Assembly (NCBI GenBank): GCA_023627715.1
Contig: JAMAHW010000047.1
Span: 124,001-188,000 of the forward strand
Direction of reading: 5' to 3'
DNA length: 64,000 nucleotides
Origin: Periconia sp. R9002
Lineage: Eukaryota > Ascomycota > Dothideomycetes > Pleosporales > Periconiaceae
Position numbers and translations under genes: made by a program. This document shows positions 23,609 to 33,546 of this stretch, piece after piece (position 1 is the stretch's first letter; the number at the start of each line of letters is the position of its first letter). The notes under the pieces were generated by a model. That model did no database searches, was not told the origin of the DNA, and was given only the letters and a program-made list of their open reading frames with translations.

Positions 23609-24997
23609 TTAATAATTCAGCGGACAAGTAGTGACATCCTCCACAAAGTGCTTTTCCCTATAACCCCTGCTCCACCACAGATACCACGGCACAATAGTAG
23701 TCTTGATGTAATGCCCCAGCCAACCCGTCTCGTTCACGGTGCGAACGACGCTCTGGCTCTCCTTGAACGCAACCTCGATCCTTCCTCTACGTAACTTCTC
23801 GTACGCGTCGAAAGCTTCCTTTACGGGTGGGGGGGATTGCGTTTTCGATGATGAGGACTCGGGGGAGGGGAAGGAAGAAGCGCGCTTCTCCATCCACCGC
23901 GCGAGACAGCGCGAGAAGAGGACGCCGTCTTCAAACACGATGCCCGTAGCTTCGCCCTGGGGCGGCATCGCGTGCGCCGAGTCGCCGATCAGCATGACGC
24001 GGTCGGTACACCACTTTCCGCCGTCGGTGAGGGTGAAGACGGGCCAGAGGAAGAGGTCTTGCGCGTCTTCGATGAGGTGCTGGATGAGTGGGTTCGCGGC
24101 GCCTTCTGCGAATCTTTCCAGCATGTCCTTGCGCGTCTTCTCGGCGTCGGCGCCCGCGGCTTTCCACCCGTCGCGCGAGGCAATTTCGGGGACCTGCATG
24201 AGTCCGCCGACGTAGATGGATTGCTTGGAGGTGTCGTGGAAGGAGGTTAGGAGCATCCCGCGTCGGCTGAAGTTCATGGCTGAAGTTTCAAAGTGCGTGT
24301 GTTCGTAGCCGGAGGCGGTGGAAGCGTCTTTGCGCCGCGGGGAGAAGCCGAAGGCGTTGCAGATGCCCGAGTAGATGCTGGTGCGGGAGGGGTCGACGTG
24401 CTTGAGGCGTGTGACGGAGTGGATGCCATCGCAGCCGATGAGGATGTCGGCGGTGGTGGAGCCGCCGTCTTCGAAGGTGAGGGTTACGTTGGTGGCGGTT
24501 TCGTCGATGGAGGTGGTTTTCTTGCCGCAGATGAGTTCGATGTTGGGGTGTTTTTCTATGGCGGCGAGCACGCCTTTGAGGCTGTCACCGCGCGTGATGC
24601 GGAGGGCTTTGAAGGGTGGGGTTCCGAGACCTTTTCCATCTGGGCCGCGGAAGCTGCTCTCTGCGAGCTTGGAGCCCGAGTAGATGTCGAAGACTTCGAC
24701 AGCGTCACAGTCTTTGCCGTAGTTGTTCTTTCGGATCTCGTCGAGGGCGCCGAGGTGGGAGAGGAGACGGAGGGCGTTTGGTGTGAGGTTTACCGCGCCG
24801 CCGATGGTAGCAGGTTCGGGACGTACTTCGTAGATGGTGATGCGTGGTGGTGCTTCTCCAACTGGAGCGAACTTGGTGAGCGAGAGTGCGGTCGTTAAAC
24901 CTGCTATTCCACCACCTAATATTACTATGTTTAGAGGGGGTGGGGATGACGTTGGAATAGAGGCAGATTGTTGTGCGACAGCCGTTGAACGTCCCAT
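23609..24997 (-). CDS. FAD-dependent monooxygenase, salicylate hydroxylase-like
   Basis: Intronless, 462 aa. It is a class A flavoprotein monooxygenase that would use NAD(P)H and O2 to hydroxylate an aromatic or similar small substrate. The N-terminal dinucleotide fold shows VILGGGIAGLTTALSL (near 25-40) with the following acidic strand end at IYEVRPEP. The second FAD signature is LIGCDGIHS (near 185). The third, VMLIGDSAHAMPPQGEATG (near 335), is the canonical GD motif binding the ribityl chain. No signal peptide is visible. The substrate cannot be read from sequence; salicylate, 6-hydroxynicotinate or secondary-metabolite roles are all possible. It sits at the edge of the accessory island, downstream of the inverted repeat. 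The third and second codon positions are GC-rich, unlike the flanking AT-rich DNA, so the gene appears functional. Confidence 0.9.
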   Translation of the reverse strand: MGRSTAVAQQSASIPTSSPPPLNIVILGGGIAGLTTALSLTKFAPVGEAPPRITIYEVRPEPATIGGAVNLTPNALRLLSHLGALDEIRKNNYGKDCDAVEVFDIYSGSKLAESSFRGPDGKGLGTPPFKALRITRGDSLKGVLAAIEKHPNIELICGKKTTSIDETATNVTLTFEDGGSTTADILIGCDGIHSVTRLKHVDPSRTSIYSGICNAFGFSPRRKDASTASGYEHTHFETSAMNFSRRGMLLTSFHDTSKQSIYVGGLMQVPEIASRDGWKAAGADAEKTRKDMLERFAEGAANPLIQHLIEDAQDLFLWPVFTLTDGGKWCTDRVMLIGDSAHAMPPQGEATGIVFEDGVLFSRCLARWMEKRASSFPSPESSSSKTQSPPPVKEAFDAYEKLRRGRIEVAFKESQSVVRTVNETGWLGHYIKTTIVPWYLWWSRGYREKHFVEDVTTCPLNY

Positions 24998-26944
24998 GTT
25001 GAAGACTCGGCGTAGTTAAAAGTAAGCTCGTGTACAGCAATTGGTCAACAGTGTAGATTGTACGACCCAAAAGAGAATGCAACAAGGCTGGAAGTGACCA
25101 GTCGGAGCAAAGTTATCCTGGGTTAGGGTAGTAAGTCGATCCCTAGGCGTGCAATTCAGGCCCTGGGAATACGATATTCGGATCTGAGGGTGATGGATGA
25201 TGGTAGATAGAGATGAAATGGAGTTTGACGCATCTTGGAAGCAGCCGTCTTTATACACTCCCCAACGGTTTTTTGTATTCCACAGCTTTCAGTAACCTCT
25301 TCGCAGGGTCAGACAAGATTCCTTTCGGTGTACAATGGGGAACCGAAGGTAGGAGCCGACTAGTCGTACACCAATCCCGATGCGGTAACGCATACTCTAA
25401 ACCTACGGAGAGACGCTACTAAATCGAACAACCACTCGTACTATAGCCTGGCTACCTAGTCAGTCCAGTAAGCTGCCAATTACGCCCCTGTCAATCCCCA
25501 TTCGTACAAGAATAGCTAGATTTCTTCTCAGGGTTATGATTCGAGAGAGCTAGGAACACTATCCTCGTTTCTCGTTCCGAGACACTTCGTCGCGATTATG
25601 TCGCCGAGTGTATCGAAGGATTGCGAGCGTTTAACTAACTGATAGCGAGTAAACGGTTGACATTCCTTTCATTTGTTGGTTGTTGGGCTGTGATGCAAGC
25701 AGCACCTCGACGTCCCAGATCCCGCTCTGCACGCATGAGCGAATGTCGCACCACTTGTTTGAACAAGTTGGTACGCGGCTAGGGCGGTTTCTAAAGGATT
25801 TGGCGGCTGTTCTAAGAACGTAATCGCAAGACATCCTCTCACTTAAACCTAAATAAAAAAATACCACGGTGGACCACGATCGCAGACTCCATGAGCTTAA
25901 CTAATACTCTATTTGTTAGACAGACATTCGCAACAATCAACAAGGCCAAAGAATGAGTCCTTCACGTCATGGTAACCCAGAGATTGAAAGTAGCCTCTAG
26001 CGATTGAACGAAATTCTATGCCATTTGCTGCTTGGGCGAGGAAACTGTTTACAAATTCCTCTTCCAGATTGCTTACATAAGAAAGAAAGAGATTCAAACG
26101 AGTATCTTCATGGACAAGACAAAATACTTCCGTACTGGTCTGTATATCATTTTTCTTGTTGTGTCCCTAAGCTATCGGCGCGAAGATAAAGAATTCCCTT
26201 TCTCACGTGATCCCTCGTTCCATACATATGTACCTAATACAACGCTAGTTCTAGGCAATACTTCCTAGATAACCTCGATACCACAAAGAAAGAACGTGAC
26301 AATTTCGAGCATCTTGCTATTCTTCAGAGATCGAGCAAAAGATTGATACCACTTCTTTTTCAGTTCACTTCCGAGCTTGACTTTTCGGTGGCGTTATTTC
26401 TACGTACCTACATATGTACGATGTACGCCTCGGCTCGTCCAGAAACCCTCGTCTCCCAATCAGCGGCCCTCTTAGCTACACAAACGACGCCTCACGGGCT
26501 TGGAGCACGATATGCTTTCATGAAATTTCGTAGAAGAGGCTCCTCGAAGCAGATCCTCTCCCAAAGATGAAAAATTGACTTTGCGGCTACGCGAAAAAGT
26601 TGAGCTGCTGTTTTCAAGGAATCCCTTTGCCATGAGCGATTCAAAGTTGCGCGAAAGGCGAAAGGCCAACTGCCATTTCCAAGGCGGCTCAAGTACCCCA
26701 GCTGGCGGGACCATCCACGAATTTTCTAGATGAACTTGATATGTCGCAAGTGGTGGCTCACCTCGTTGCATAGCGAGCGCAACGATACGAACCAATACAA
26801 CGAGGCTGCTGCCTGGCTCAGCCTTTCGTGCGTCGTCAGCTGCCATGCCAGGTACAAATCGATTGATATACATACCCAATTTCCCAGCCGAGCGGAACTG
26901 GAGTCGAAGCTGCCACAGCCTCTTAGACAACCGAATCCGTCAAA
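24998..26944. other. Gene-free stretch upstream of the gasdermin-like gene
   Basis: Between two divergent starts (monooxygenase, minus; gasdermin-like, plus). Short frames occur on both strands, the longest being 152 codons at 26930-26472 on the minus strand; none shows a motif or a credible splice partner. The sequence is of mixed composition with several TA-rich words. It may hold remnants of a decayed gene, but nothing could be identified. Confidence 0.45.
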
Positions 26945-27835
26945 ATGAACAACAAACGCAAATATTTCGAGATGCCCGATTTTGATACACCACCCGACAC
27001 TCTCGTCAGGCTTGGCCAAATCATCCATGACTATCAGAACCCAGCAGACGTTGTAGCACCGCCTATCCAGCGTGTCCCCGATGTGATTTCCAGCACGCAG
27101 TTGAACTGGCACTTTAGTAAAGAAAAACTCGTTAGCGGCTCCGTCGGCGTGTGGACCCAGTTCCTGGCCTCAGTGTTGGGCATTAGTGGCGATGTAAAAT
27201 TGCTGCTCGAGCGCGAGCAAGGCGATGTACTCAAGTTCGACAAGCTCGAAACGTATTCCATCGCTCCAGATATCGAGTATGTTCGTGCCGCAATGGCGAC
27301 GCCGCAGGCGCGACGCTACTACGAGGACAATCCGCATGCATCTGCGTTCATGGTCACAGGCATAAAGATTGCGCGCGGTGCAGAAATCGAACGACTCAGG
27401 CGCGTCAAGTACGGGGCTGAAGGTGGCGCTGGTTTCCACCTGACGTCAACAACAGGGTCGCCAGTCACGCTTGGTCCGAAGGGGTCTGTAGAGAGGGGTA
27501 CAGCGACAAAGTTTGGGATTTCGGGTTCATCGGATTTTGTGTTCGCATACAGACTCAGGAAAATTCAGATGACTCGCAAACTTGCTGTCACTGGGTCCAA
27601 AGACTATGTGAAGGGAGCGGTTCATGATCTGCCTGAAGGTTCGGCTGAGTGGATCCCTGAAGTGACCGCAGCGACGAAGGCATTCGAAGTGACCGGTTTC
27701 GAAGGCATAGATTTCGGTGCGGAGCTTATATATTCTGGTTACAAGATTCTAGACATTGACGACAGTGGTGATGGGGCTAAGAATGAAGAAGCTGTTGAGA
27801 CGGTGGGATTGGTAGTCAAGGAAACGGATGCTTGA
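26945..27835 (+). CDS. Gasdermin-like pore-forming cell-death protein (candidate)
   Basis: Intronless, 296 aa, no signal peptide and no clear transmembrane helix. I read it as a fungal gasdermin-like protein (RCD-1/HET-Q1 group), which on proteolytic release oligomerises into membrane pores and kills the cell. Visible support: an N-terminal LVRLGQIIHDYQNP segment, a mid-domain strand AFMVTGIKIARGAEIE (near 135), and a late strand SSDFVFAYRLRKIQM (near 200) after a KFG turn. Their order mirrors the strands of the gasdermin N-terminal domain. The last 40 residues are acidic and poor in structure, fitting the short inhibitory tail of fungal members. The strongest support is context: a subtilisin-like protease gene lies convergently 93 bp away, the known het-Q1/het-Q2 arrangement. 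The family was recognised by pattern, not by search; a fast-evolving fungal-specific protein of another kind remains possible. Confidence 0.7.
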   Translation: MNNKRKYFEMPDFDTPPDTLVRLGQIIHDYQNPADVVAPPIQRVPDVISSTQLNWHFSKEKLVSGSVGVWTQFLASVLGISGDVKLLLEREQGDVLKFDKLETYSIAPDIEYVRAAMATPQARRYYEDNPHASAFMVTGIKIARGAEIERLRRVKYGAEGGAGFHLTSTTGSPVTLGPKGSVERGTATKFGISGSSDFVFAYRLRKIQMTRKLAVTGSKDYVKGAVHDLPEGSAEWIPEVTAATKAFEVTGFEGIDFGAELIYSGYKILDIDDSGDGAKNEEAVETVGLVVKETDA

Positions 27836-27928
27836 GAGGTTGCCTCTATGGTTTAGAGTTATTATCTCGAAGGCTTTCACATCTATTTTGAGCACGCGCA
27901 GCTATATTTATCGTAACGGCCGTCTCAT

Positions 27929-30297
27929 CTACCCCATTCCCTCTTGTCCCAACTGCAACGCATCAAAATACAGCTTCCTTATCTCACTCAAATCTCCCTC
28001 ATGCATCATCTTATCCGTACTCACCAGCTCCCAAGGGCACACATACGAGAAACCCCCAGGAGTCCGAAGATACCGCCCGCCCGCCATTTTCCAAAACAAA
28101 TGGCGCATTCCTTGGGGTCGATCCACATATCTCCAAACAGCAATATTCTCCGGATCTGCCGTAGACATATCTTCCCTTCCGCGTAACACGCGCCCAAAGT
28201 CCATAGTCAGCGCACATATGGCAGCCATCAATGCCGTAGAACTCGATGTCCCGGATGATGTCTTCCACATGCCCTCTATGCCATCTTCACGCCGACCGCC
28301 TTCGAGCTTTTCTGGCCATGGGCATAGTATGTTAGATCCCAGTGTAGCTAGATTATCGTTGTTGTCGTCAATTCCAGCCGGAGGGTTGCATCCCAGGCTA
28401 TGGCCGTTCTCGTCGACAGCGTTCACGCGGAAGACGCGACGGTCGGTTGCTGGGTACGGGTTCTGGCGCCGAATTCCAGAGTTGGATGCCGCTGCGAACA
28501 TGATAACGTTTTTAGCCATCGCTTGGGCAATGGCGTGGTCCAAGTCGTGCCTTGGCGGTCCTTCGAACGCAAAGGACATGGAGATTATGTTGGCCTTGAG
28601 CGTATTTGTAGCAAATAGGATAGCCGGCATGATATAAGTAAGATGTGCAGCGGTAATAGACGGCTTCATACCTGGCGAACACGTTCGAGCGCAACCTTTC
28701 CCTTCTCACCGTCGAATTCCCTATCGGAAAATACCCGGAGCACAGAAAGCTCCACATATGGCGCGACCTGTAGTATCAGACCCACCATTTGCGTTCCGTG
28801 ACCTTCGGTATCAACAGGCTCTATAGGTGGTTGCTCTTCAAGAGTTGTAAAATCGAAGAACCTGGTCTTCTCTGGTGTACTTTTCCATCTTTTCTTAATG
28901 TAGGGATGTTCTGCGTCGACTCCAGTGTCCAGCACTACGAGGTGAACTGGCTGGAGAGCCTTCTCGAACCTTTTTACTACCAGCAGCGTCTTCTTAAATT
29001 CCTCTAGCCACGGTCGAGCGGTCGGGCCAGCGGTATGCGACGTTCTTGATATCGTCAGCTTTAAATATTCTCCAGTCATCGGGCATGGCCTACTGGGTTT
29101 GCGGTTCCGGAATTTCACCAATTTTGACCTGACAGACAGGTTTGAATGAGTCTTGGTTGGCCCTGGCCACAATTGTATATAAGCTACGTACCAGTTTTTT
29201 TTGCAAAAGTTTTGATCAGACTACCATTGTTACTCTCAAGTCCGTAGATGTATTCCATCGTCGAATCTTTCATCCGTTTTCGCGTCTTCTTTGACCAGTC
29301 ATAGTAGGAAGATTCCACGGTGGGAGTACTAAAATACTGATAATAAAGATTAGTGTTCATGCTCACTTCTAGAAAGAGCTTGTGAGCATGAAGCTGCTTT
29401 ACGGTTCCCCTTGGCTCGTTGACTTGACCAATGATCAATTTGGTCAATGCCATGCCTCGCAGTAAAGGCCATATAGAGCGTAGTCGTCCTGGCCAAGATG
29501 ATTTGGTTATACCACCACAACCCAAGTTGAGCATTGCAGCAACGCTACTCGGAAGAAAATGATAGCGGGCTTCTTCCAGACCCACCCAAGATGGATTGCT
29601 GAGACCAGTCAAAGAAGATGCAATGCAAGTATACTCCGTTTCCCCTTTGGCATTTCGAAATTCGACGGGATTGACGTCGAGCGGTGTTGCTATGGCTGCA
29701 AGTGCAACCTTCCAGATTGGCAGTTCTACCCGTGATTGGCCAAGACCTGACAAGTAGCTTTTGAACAGCTTTGGATTGGCGAGGTCACTTGGATCCGTGG
29801 CCAGAACTAGGGTAAGAGCTCTATCCCTGGCCAGGTCTTTGTCATAAAAGGGAAGTTCAGGATTACCGTGTTGATTGCAGCTACTAATCATTCGCTTTAA
29901 TCTTTTCTTGTACGCACCGCTTCGAAGCCACGTTATTCCTGGAACAATGTTCAGGGATCCGTGGGGATATGGGAATCCGAGAGTTTGGAGCCACTCGCGA
30001 CAGGCAGGAATGCTCTTCCCATACGTCAGCAGGTAATCACGTCATCGAACAATAATTCCTCACAAGTTGTAGTCGTCCCAATAGAATGGCGATGATCGCT
30101 CCCCATTCCGAGCCGACAATAAGGTGAAAGTATTCGCAAGGCAGCGGGGCGTCGACACCGGGGGCAGCTGCGCTCATCACTTCTTCCAGTATCACGAGTG
30201 CTGACCAGCATCGTGCTCCTCCTCCATTCAGGGAGAGTATTCTCACATATGGTTCCGATACATCTCTTATACGGACTCGGTACTTTGGATGGTCCAT
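27929..30297 (-). CDS. Patatin-like domain fused to subtilisin-like (S8) protease
   Basis: Predicted protease partner of the gasdermin-like protein. Exons: 30297-30064, 30014-29192, then a doubtful junction, 29003-28672, and 28594-27929, giving about 684 aa if a 188-bp intron (29191-29004) is accepted. The N-terminal part is patatin-like: RILSLNGGGARCWSAL near residue 13 and HLIVGSEWGAIIAILLGRL near 58. Where active patatins have Gly-x-Ser-x-Gly, this reads GSEWG, and no Asp-Gly-Gly/Ala motif is seen, so the lipase is probably dead. The C-terminal S8 domain keeps all catalytic residues in subtilisin order: Asp in VVLDTGVD (about 28930), His in EGHGTQMVGLI (about 28800), oxyanion Asn in AAASNSG (about 28490) and Ser in SSGTSSSTALMAA (about 28245). 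Frame problems at 29015-29200 leave a pseudogene or two-gene reading open. The start at 30297 is uncertain because the frame stays open upstream. Confidence 0.72.
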
Positions 30298-30758
30298 GGA
30301 ACCGCTGGAAGGGGTACGAGAACACAAATCGTTCAGGGGTGGCTTGCAAAGCCAAAGCCAACGAACCCGTGGTCCACACAAGCATGCAAACCTTGATAAT
30401 AGGGATCGACTTCTCGGAGTGTATAAAGTATTTGAAAGCGTATAGGTCGATGGAAGCTGGCACGATGCCCACTCAATGGGGATGGGGAATCGCTTACCCA
30501 TGCACGAATCGCATCTCTTCACCGGTTTGGGGGCTGTCGTAACTACCCAATGAAACGTTGGTCTAGATCTCATCAAAACTCAGCCGTATGCCTTATCTCT
30601 GTTGCAACAATTAACTTACACTGACCCCGCCAAACATTCTTTCGTGAGCAGTTTGTTTGATGGCACACTCTGCCGATGACACTTGGTATAAGACTCATAG
30701 TTTCTTAATACAACTCTATCGTCGGCGCCTTGATCTCCGTATTCTATAGCCGGACAGA
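30298..30758. promoter_or_regulatory. Divergent region between S8 fusion gene and zinc-ribbon gene
   Basis: 461 bp between the chosen ATG of the S8 fusion gene and the ATG at 30759. The S8 reading frame stays open upstream to about 30576, so part of this stretch may be coding. No repeat or RNA gene is seen. Confidence 0.4.
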
Positions 30759-31843
30759 ATGAGCAGTTCCTACTTTCAAACTGAATGGAAATGGGATGCT
30801 GCCCGATATAAGTACTACTATGTCGACGCAACTGGACAATACATTTACAGTGACGGGATTTACCCAGACCCTCACGAAGTGCACGTTTCGAGCGACCAAT
30901 ATGGGCGACGTATCCAGAGTGGTGAAGAAGCGTCATACGATTCCTTCGACTCTAAAAGTCAAGACGTTCAACGGCACGAACCTACAGCAAGCGTATATGA
31001 CTACTCTCTACTCAGTCAACTAAAACTCGCTCCTGAATCTGGTCGAGACGATGGCAGCTCCATGTTTGCCAATTTACCGGGGAGCCTTCATCACATCAAC
31101 CCCTTGAAGGAATGTATCTCCCTTGTCGTTTGCCATCATTTGCTCATATCGGATGAGAGCGGGTGCTCTTTACCGTGGGAGCATTATCACCCATATCTTG
31201 GGTACACTAATCCAAGCATGGCCCTGTACTTAGACGTCAGCAAGGAGGAGCATAATCTTGTGATCAACCTCGGCTACAGCCCAGTGAGCACAGTAAGTTG
31301 GGAACGTTCTTACTGTAAGCCCATGATGTAAAAATCGCTAATCATACGTCAGTCCGCTTTGGTGGCACACTTGCGTGACGCAACACGAAATTATACTCAA
31401 TGGTCAGGGATGTGCGTAGCAAGCAAAAAAGGAACAATGTTCGGTCGTGGCTTGGAATGGAAGAAAATGTACGAGGCCGAGTTGAAACATTACGACTGGC
31501 TTACAGTAGCATTCATGCCTTCGCTAACAACTGTACGTATACGTTATGGTCCACATCTGTTAGACGCTATTTACAATTTATCGGCTAACCGTAACCATTA
31601 TAGCAGATACGTATGGGTGTATTCTACGTTAGCGGCATTATCTGCAGCCGATGCCGCCGATGGACCAAGTTAGGGAAATACTGTTGTCGCTGTAAGAGGC
31701 TGCTGAGGGATGAGGTACACATCGACATGGACGAAGTTTCGAGGGGAAGGATGGAAGGGATAATGGAGGGAAGTGTTGGTGCGATTGGAGCGGTCGTTAC
31801 TGTTGGGACACTTCTCTTCCTGAATTTTCTTGCGATGCCTTGA
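30759..31843 (+). CDS. Fungal protein with CxxC zinc ribbon and C-terminal hydrophobic segment
   Basis: Function not recognised. There are three exons, 30759-31292, 31353-31532 and 31604-31843, with introns of 60 and 71 bp (GTAAGT and GTACGT donors). All junctions are in phase 0 and give 317 aa. The N-terminus has a Trp/Tyr-rich segment (TEWKWDAARYKYYYVD then TGQYIYSDG) of a type seen at the start of many ascomycete proteins of unknown function, possibly a small WW-like fold. Near residue 250 is CSRCRRWTKLGKYCCRC, whose paired CxxC motifs suggest a zinc ribbon. The last 25 residues (SVGAIGAVVTVGTLLFLNF) form one hydrophobic helix, so a tail-anchored membrane protein is likely. It is divergent from the S8 fusion gene and within the repeat-bracketed island. 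A role with the cell-death pair is inference only. Confidence 0.65.
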
Positions 31844-31931
31844 GCTTGGCTGGCCGGGACTAAGGCAAGATTTAAATCTTTTATTGACCAGATCAAGTCT
31901 CTTATACTCCTGCGCGTTACCTGATTACCAA

Positions 31932-31993
31932 ACCAGCGTTTATACCGTGACTGGTTACACCAATCAATTGCGAAGAAGAAAACACTTTTGATA
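31932..31993 (-). repeat. Dispersed SINE-like repeat copy
   Basis: It matches 23468-23528 over its full 62 bp with four substitutions and one extra T, including the shared ACCGTGACT core and the GCGAAGAAGAA flank. On the minus strand it shows the same A-box-like TGGTGTAACCAG. The B-box part is degraded. Confidence 0.75.
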
Positions 31994-32117
31994 CTCCTGC
32001 GCGTCACTCTCTTGACTGGATCAATTCAAAGCATTACGCAACATCATTCGCACCACTCGTTGATTTCCCACGTTTTGGTCAAACATGTTCTAATTCTATT
32101 TCTGAGTTAGTAAACAG

Positions 32118-32176
32118 CATCAAGGTGTTTTTCTCTTTGCAGTAAATTAGTGTAATAAGTTACAGTATAAATACTA
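32118..32176 (+). repeat. Degenerate SINE-like repeat copy
   Basis: This aligns with the plus-strand consensus from the ATCAA/GTGT end through GTGTAATAAGTTACAGTATAAA to CTAGG. Most differences from the other copies are C-to-T or G-to-A type, as expected from repeat-induced point mutation or cytosine deamination. It is oriented opposite to 31932-31993 at a spacing of about 125 bp. Confidence 0.55.
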
Positions 32177-32900
32177 GGTAATAATTACTCTTTAGGTAAC
32201 GTTCTTAGCTAGGCGACGTTTATATAAGTAACTCTTAGTGGAGATAACCGCCTGGACAGTAGAAAATCTAGTATCGTCCAGCGGCCGTAAGCAAAAATGA
32301 GGCTCAAAACCAATATCACTTAGGCGTACATATTCGTCTCAACTAAACCAAATTTTAATTGCCCAACCACTTGCCCCATGGCAATGGAGTAGATCTATGC
32401 AAGCGCGCCCTGAAGCCGAAGCAATAGAACCCTGCTGGAGTCATGCAGTCCTTGAGAACAGAAATAAGAAACATGACCAATCTTATACGGTGCAGGCATC
32501 GATGACGCAAACTATAATTAGAGGTTTGCTGGATCTGGCGAAGATGTTTTAGTTGATTCACCTCTGAGGTAGGTTTCGATAGTTCGACCTAAACGTAGGT
32601 AGATGACTGGATTCTGAATGTCTTGAATCTTGCTCAGATGTGTTTTGAGGTGGCCAAAGATTCGGGACGCTGAATTGCCAAGCACGGAATCATGCCCTTG
32701 TGTTGTAACTGACGTGCATATGTGACATTTCCAGGAATGAGTCGCACAGCAGGTGAATCACGTACGCTGGGGCGGTGTGAGCGATAGTGTTATGCAGTGG
32801 TGACATTTTTTTGGTTTTATGCATTAGGGTCGGCATTTTCACTGCCAAAACCGTCCTAAAAAAGCTATCCTGCAATTCCTTCTTATGGACGTCTTTGCAA

Positions 32901-33546
32901 TCACATCCGCCGCGCTTCGGCCTCGCGCTTCTTCAAGAGGTTTATACGGCGCTCCCTTCGTTCGTCCCTTAACGCCAGGAAAATCTACGCTCAGTCAGCT
33001 ATTGAAGCATACCCTGATATGGCACGCAACTCACCCAAAACCAGGTTGCAAGTTCCAAAAACCCAAAAGTGAAGACAATGCTGTTCTTCAATAGATCGCC
33101 TTTGTTGACGGTGTATTTGCGGCCACCACTCACAAACATGCCGTCGGGCTTGAACGCGTAGCTGTACCCTGTGAGAGTGAAGAGAAAGGCCAGCCGGATG
33201 GGGACCTGCGTGCCCCAGTACATTTCGAGTAGGTCTTCGGAGAGATAGAATGTGGCAAGATCGCTAATGGCATGGAAGGCCAAGAGGACGGAAACAAAAG
33301 CTGTGAGGGCGGTCGGCTTCAGGAACTCGCGTGGTGTTGGCTGCGCTTGTTAGGACTGTCCGAATCACTGGAAATGAGAATTATGATGAAATAGAAATTC
33401 GAACGTACCAATTGCATCGCTTCCTGCATGAGGATTACGATGTTGTGCTCTGCGACGCTTCTGGGGTTCCGTAAGAAAAGCACAGCGATGGCGAGATGGA
33501 ACAGCGCCAGGGCGCGGATCATGGTATACGCCGATACGAGGCCCAT
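32901..33546 (-). CDS. ILM1: ILM1 family ER membrane protein
   Basis: Small membrane protein of the fungal ILM1 family, named in yeast for increased loss of mitochondrial DNA; biochemical role unknown. There are three exons: 33546-33409, 33340-33035 and 32984-32901. The introns are 68 and 50 bp (GTACGT and GTGAGT donors). Both junctions are phase 0, giving 175 aa (yeast 203). Recognised by its start, MGLVSAYTMIRALALFHLAI, and by four hydrophobic helices: near residues 8-25, 55-75, 90-105 (RLAFLFTLTGYSYAF) and 130-155 (SIVFTFGFLELATWFW). The last exon adds an Arg/Lys/Glu-rich tail ending KKREAEARRM, with a dibasic pattern plausible for ER retention. Without splicing the last intron, the protein would end in an unrelated short tail. 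It shares a 256-bp promoter with the dipeptidase gene. Confidence 0.85.

Larger units (their letters stand above)
31844..32900. other. AT-rich gene-free stretch with two repeat copies
   Basis: Between the zinc-ribbon gene and ILM1. It holds SINE-like copies at 31932-31993 (minus) and about 32118-32176 (plus, degenerate). The rest is AT-rich with scattered short frames and no recognised gene. TATA-rich words around 32145-32240 fit C-to-T decay. Confidence 0.5.

Noticed and set aside
24293..24898. 201-codon plus-strand frame opposite the monooxygenase
   Set aside because: Gly/Val/Glu-rich shadow of a GC-rich coding sequence.
26472..26930. 152-codon minus-strand frame upstream of the gasdermin-like gene
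   Set aside because: No motif; it lies in the promoter region and overlaps equally weak frames on the other strand.
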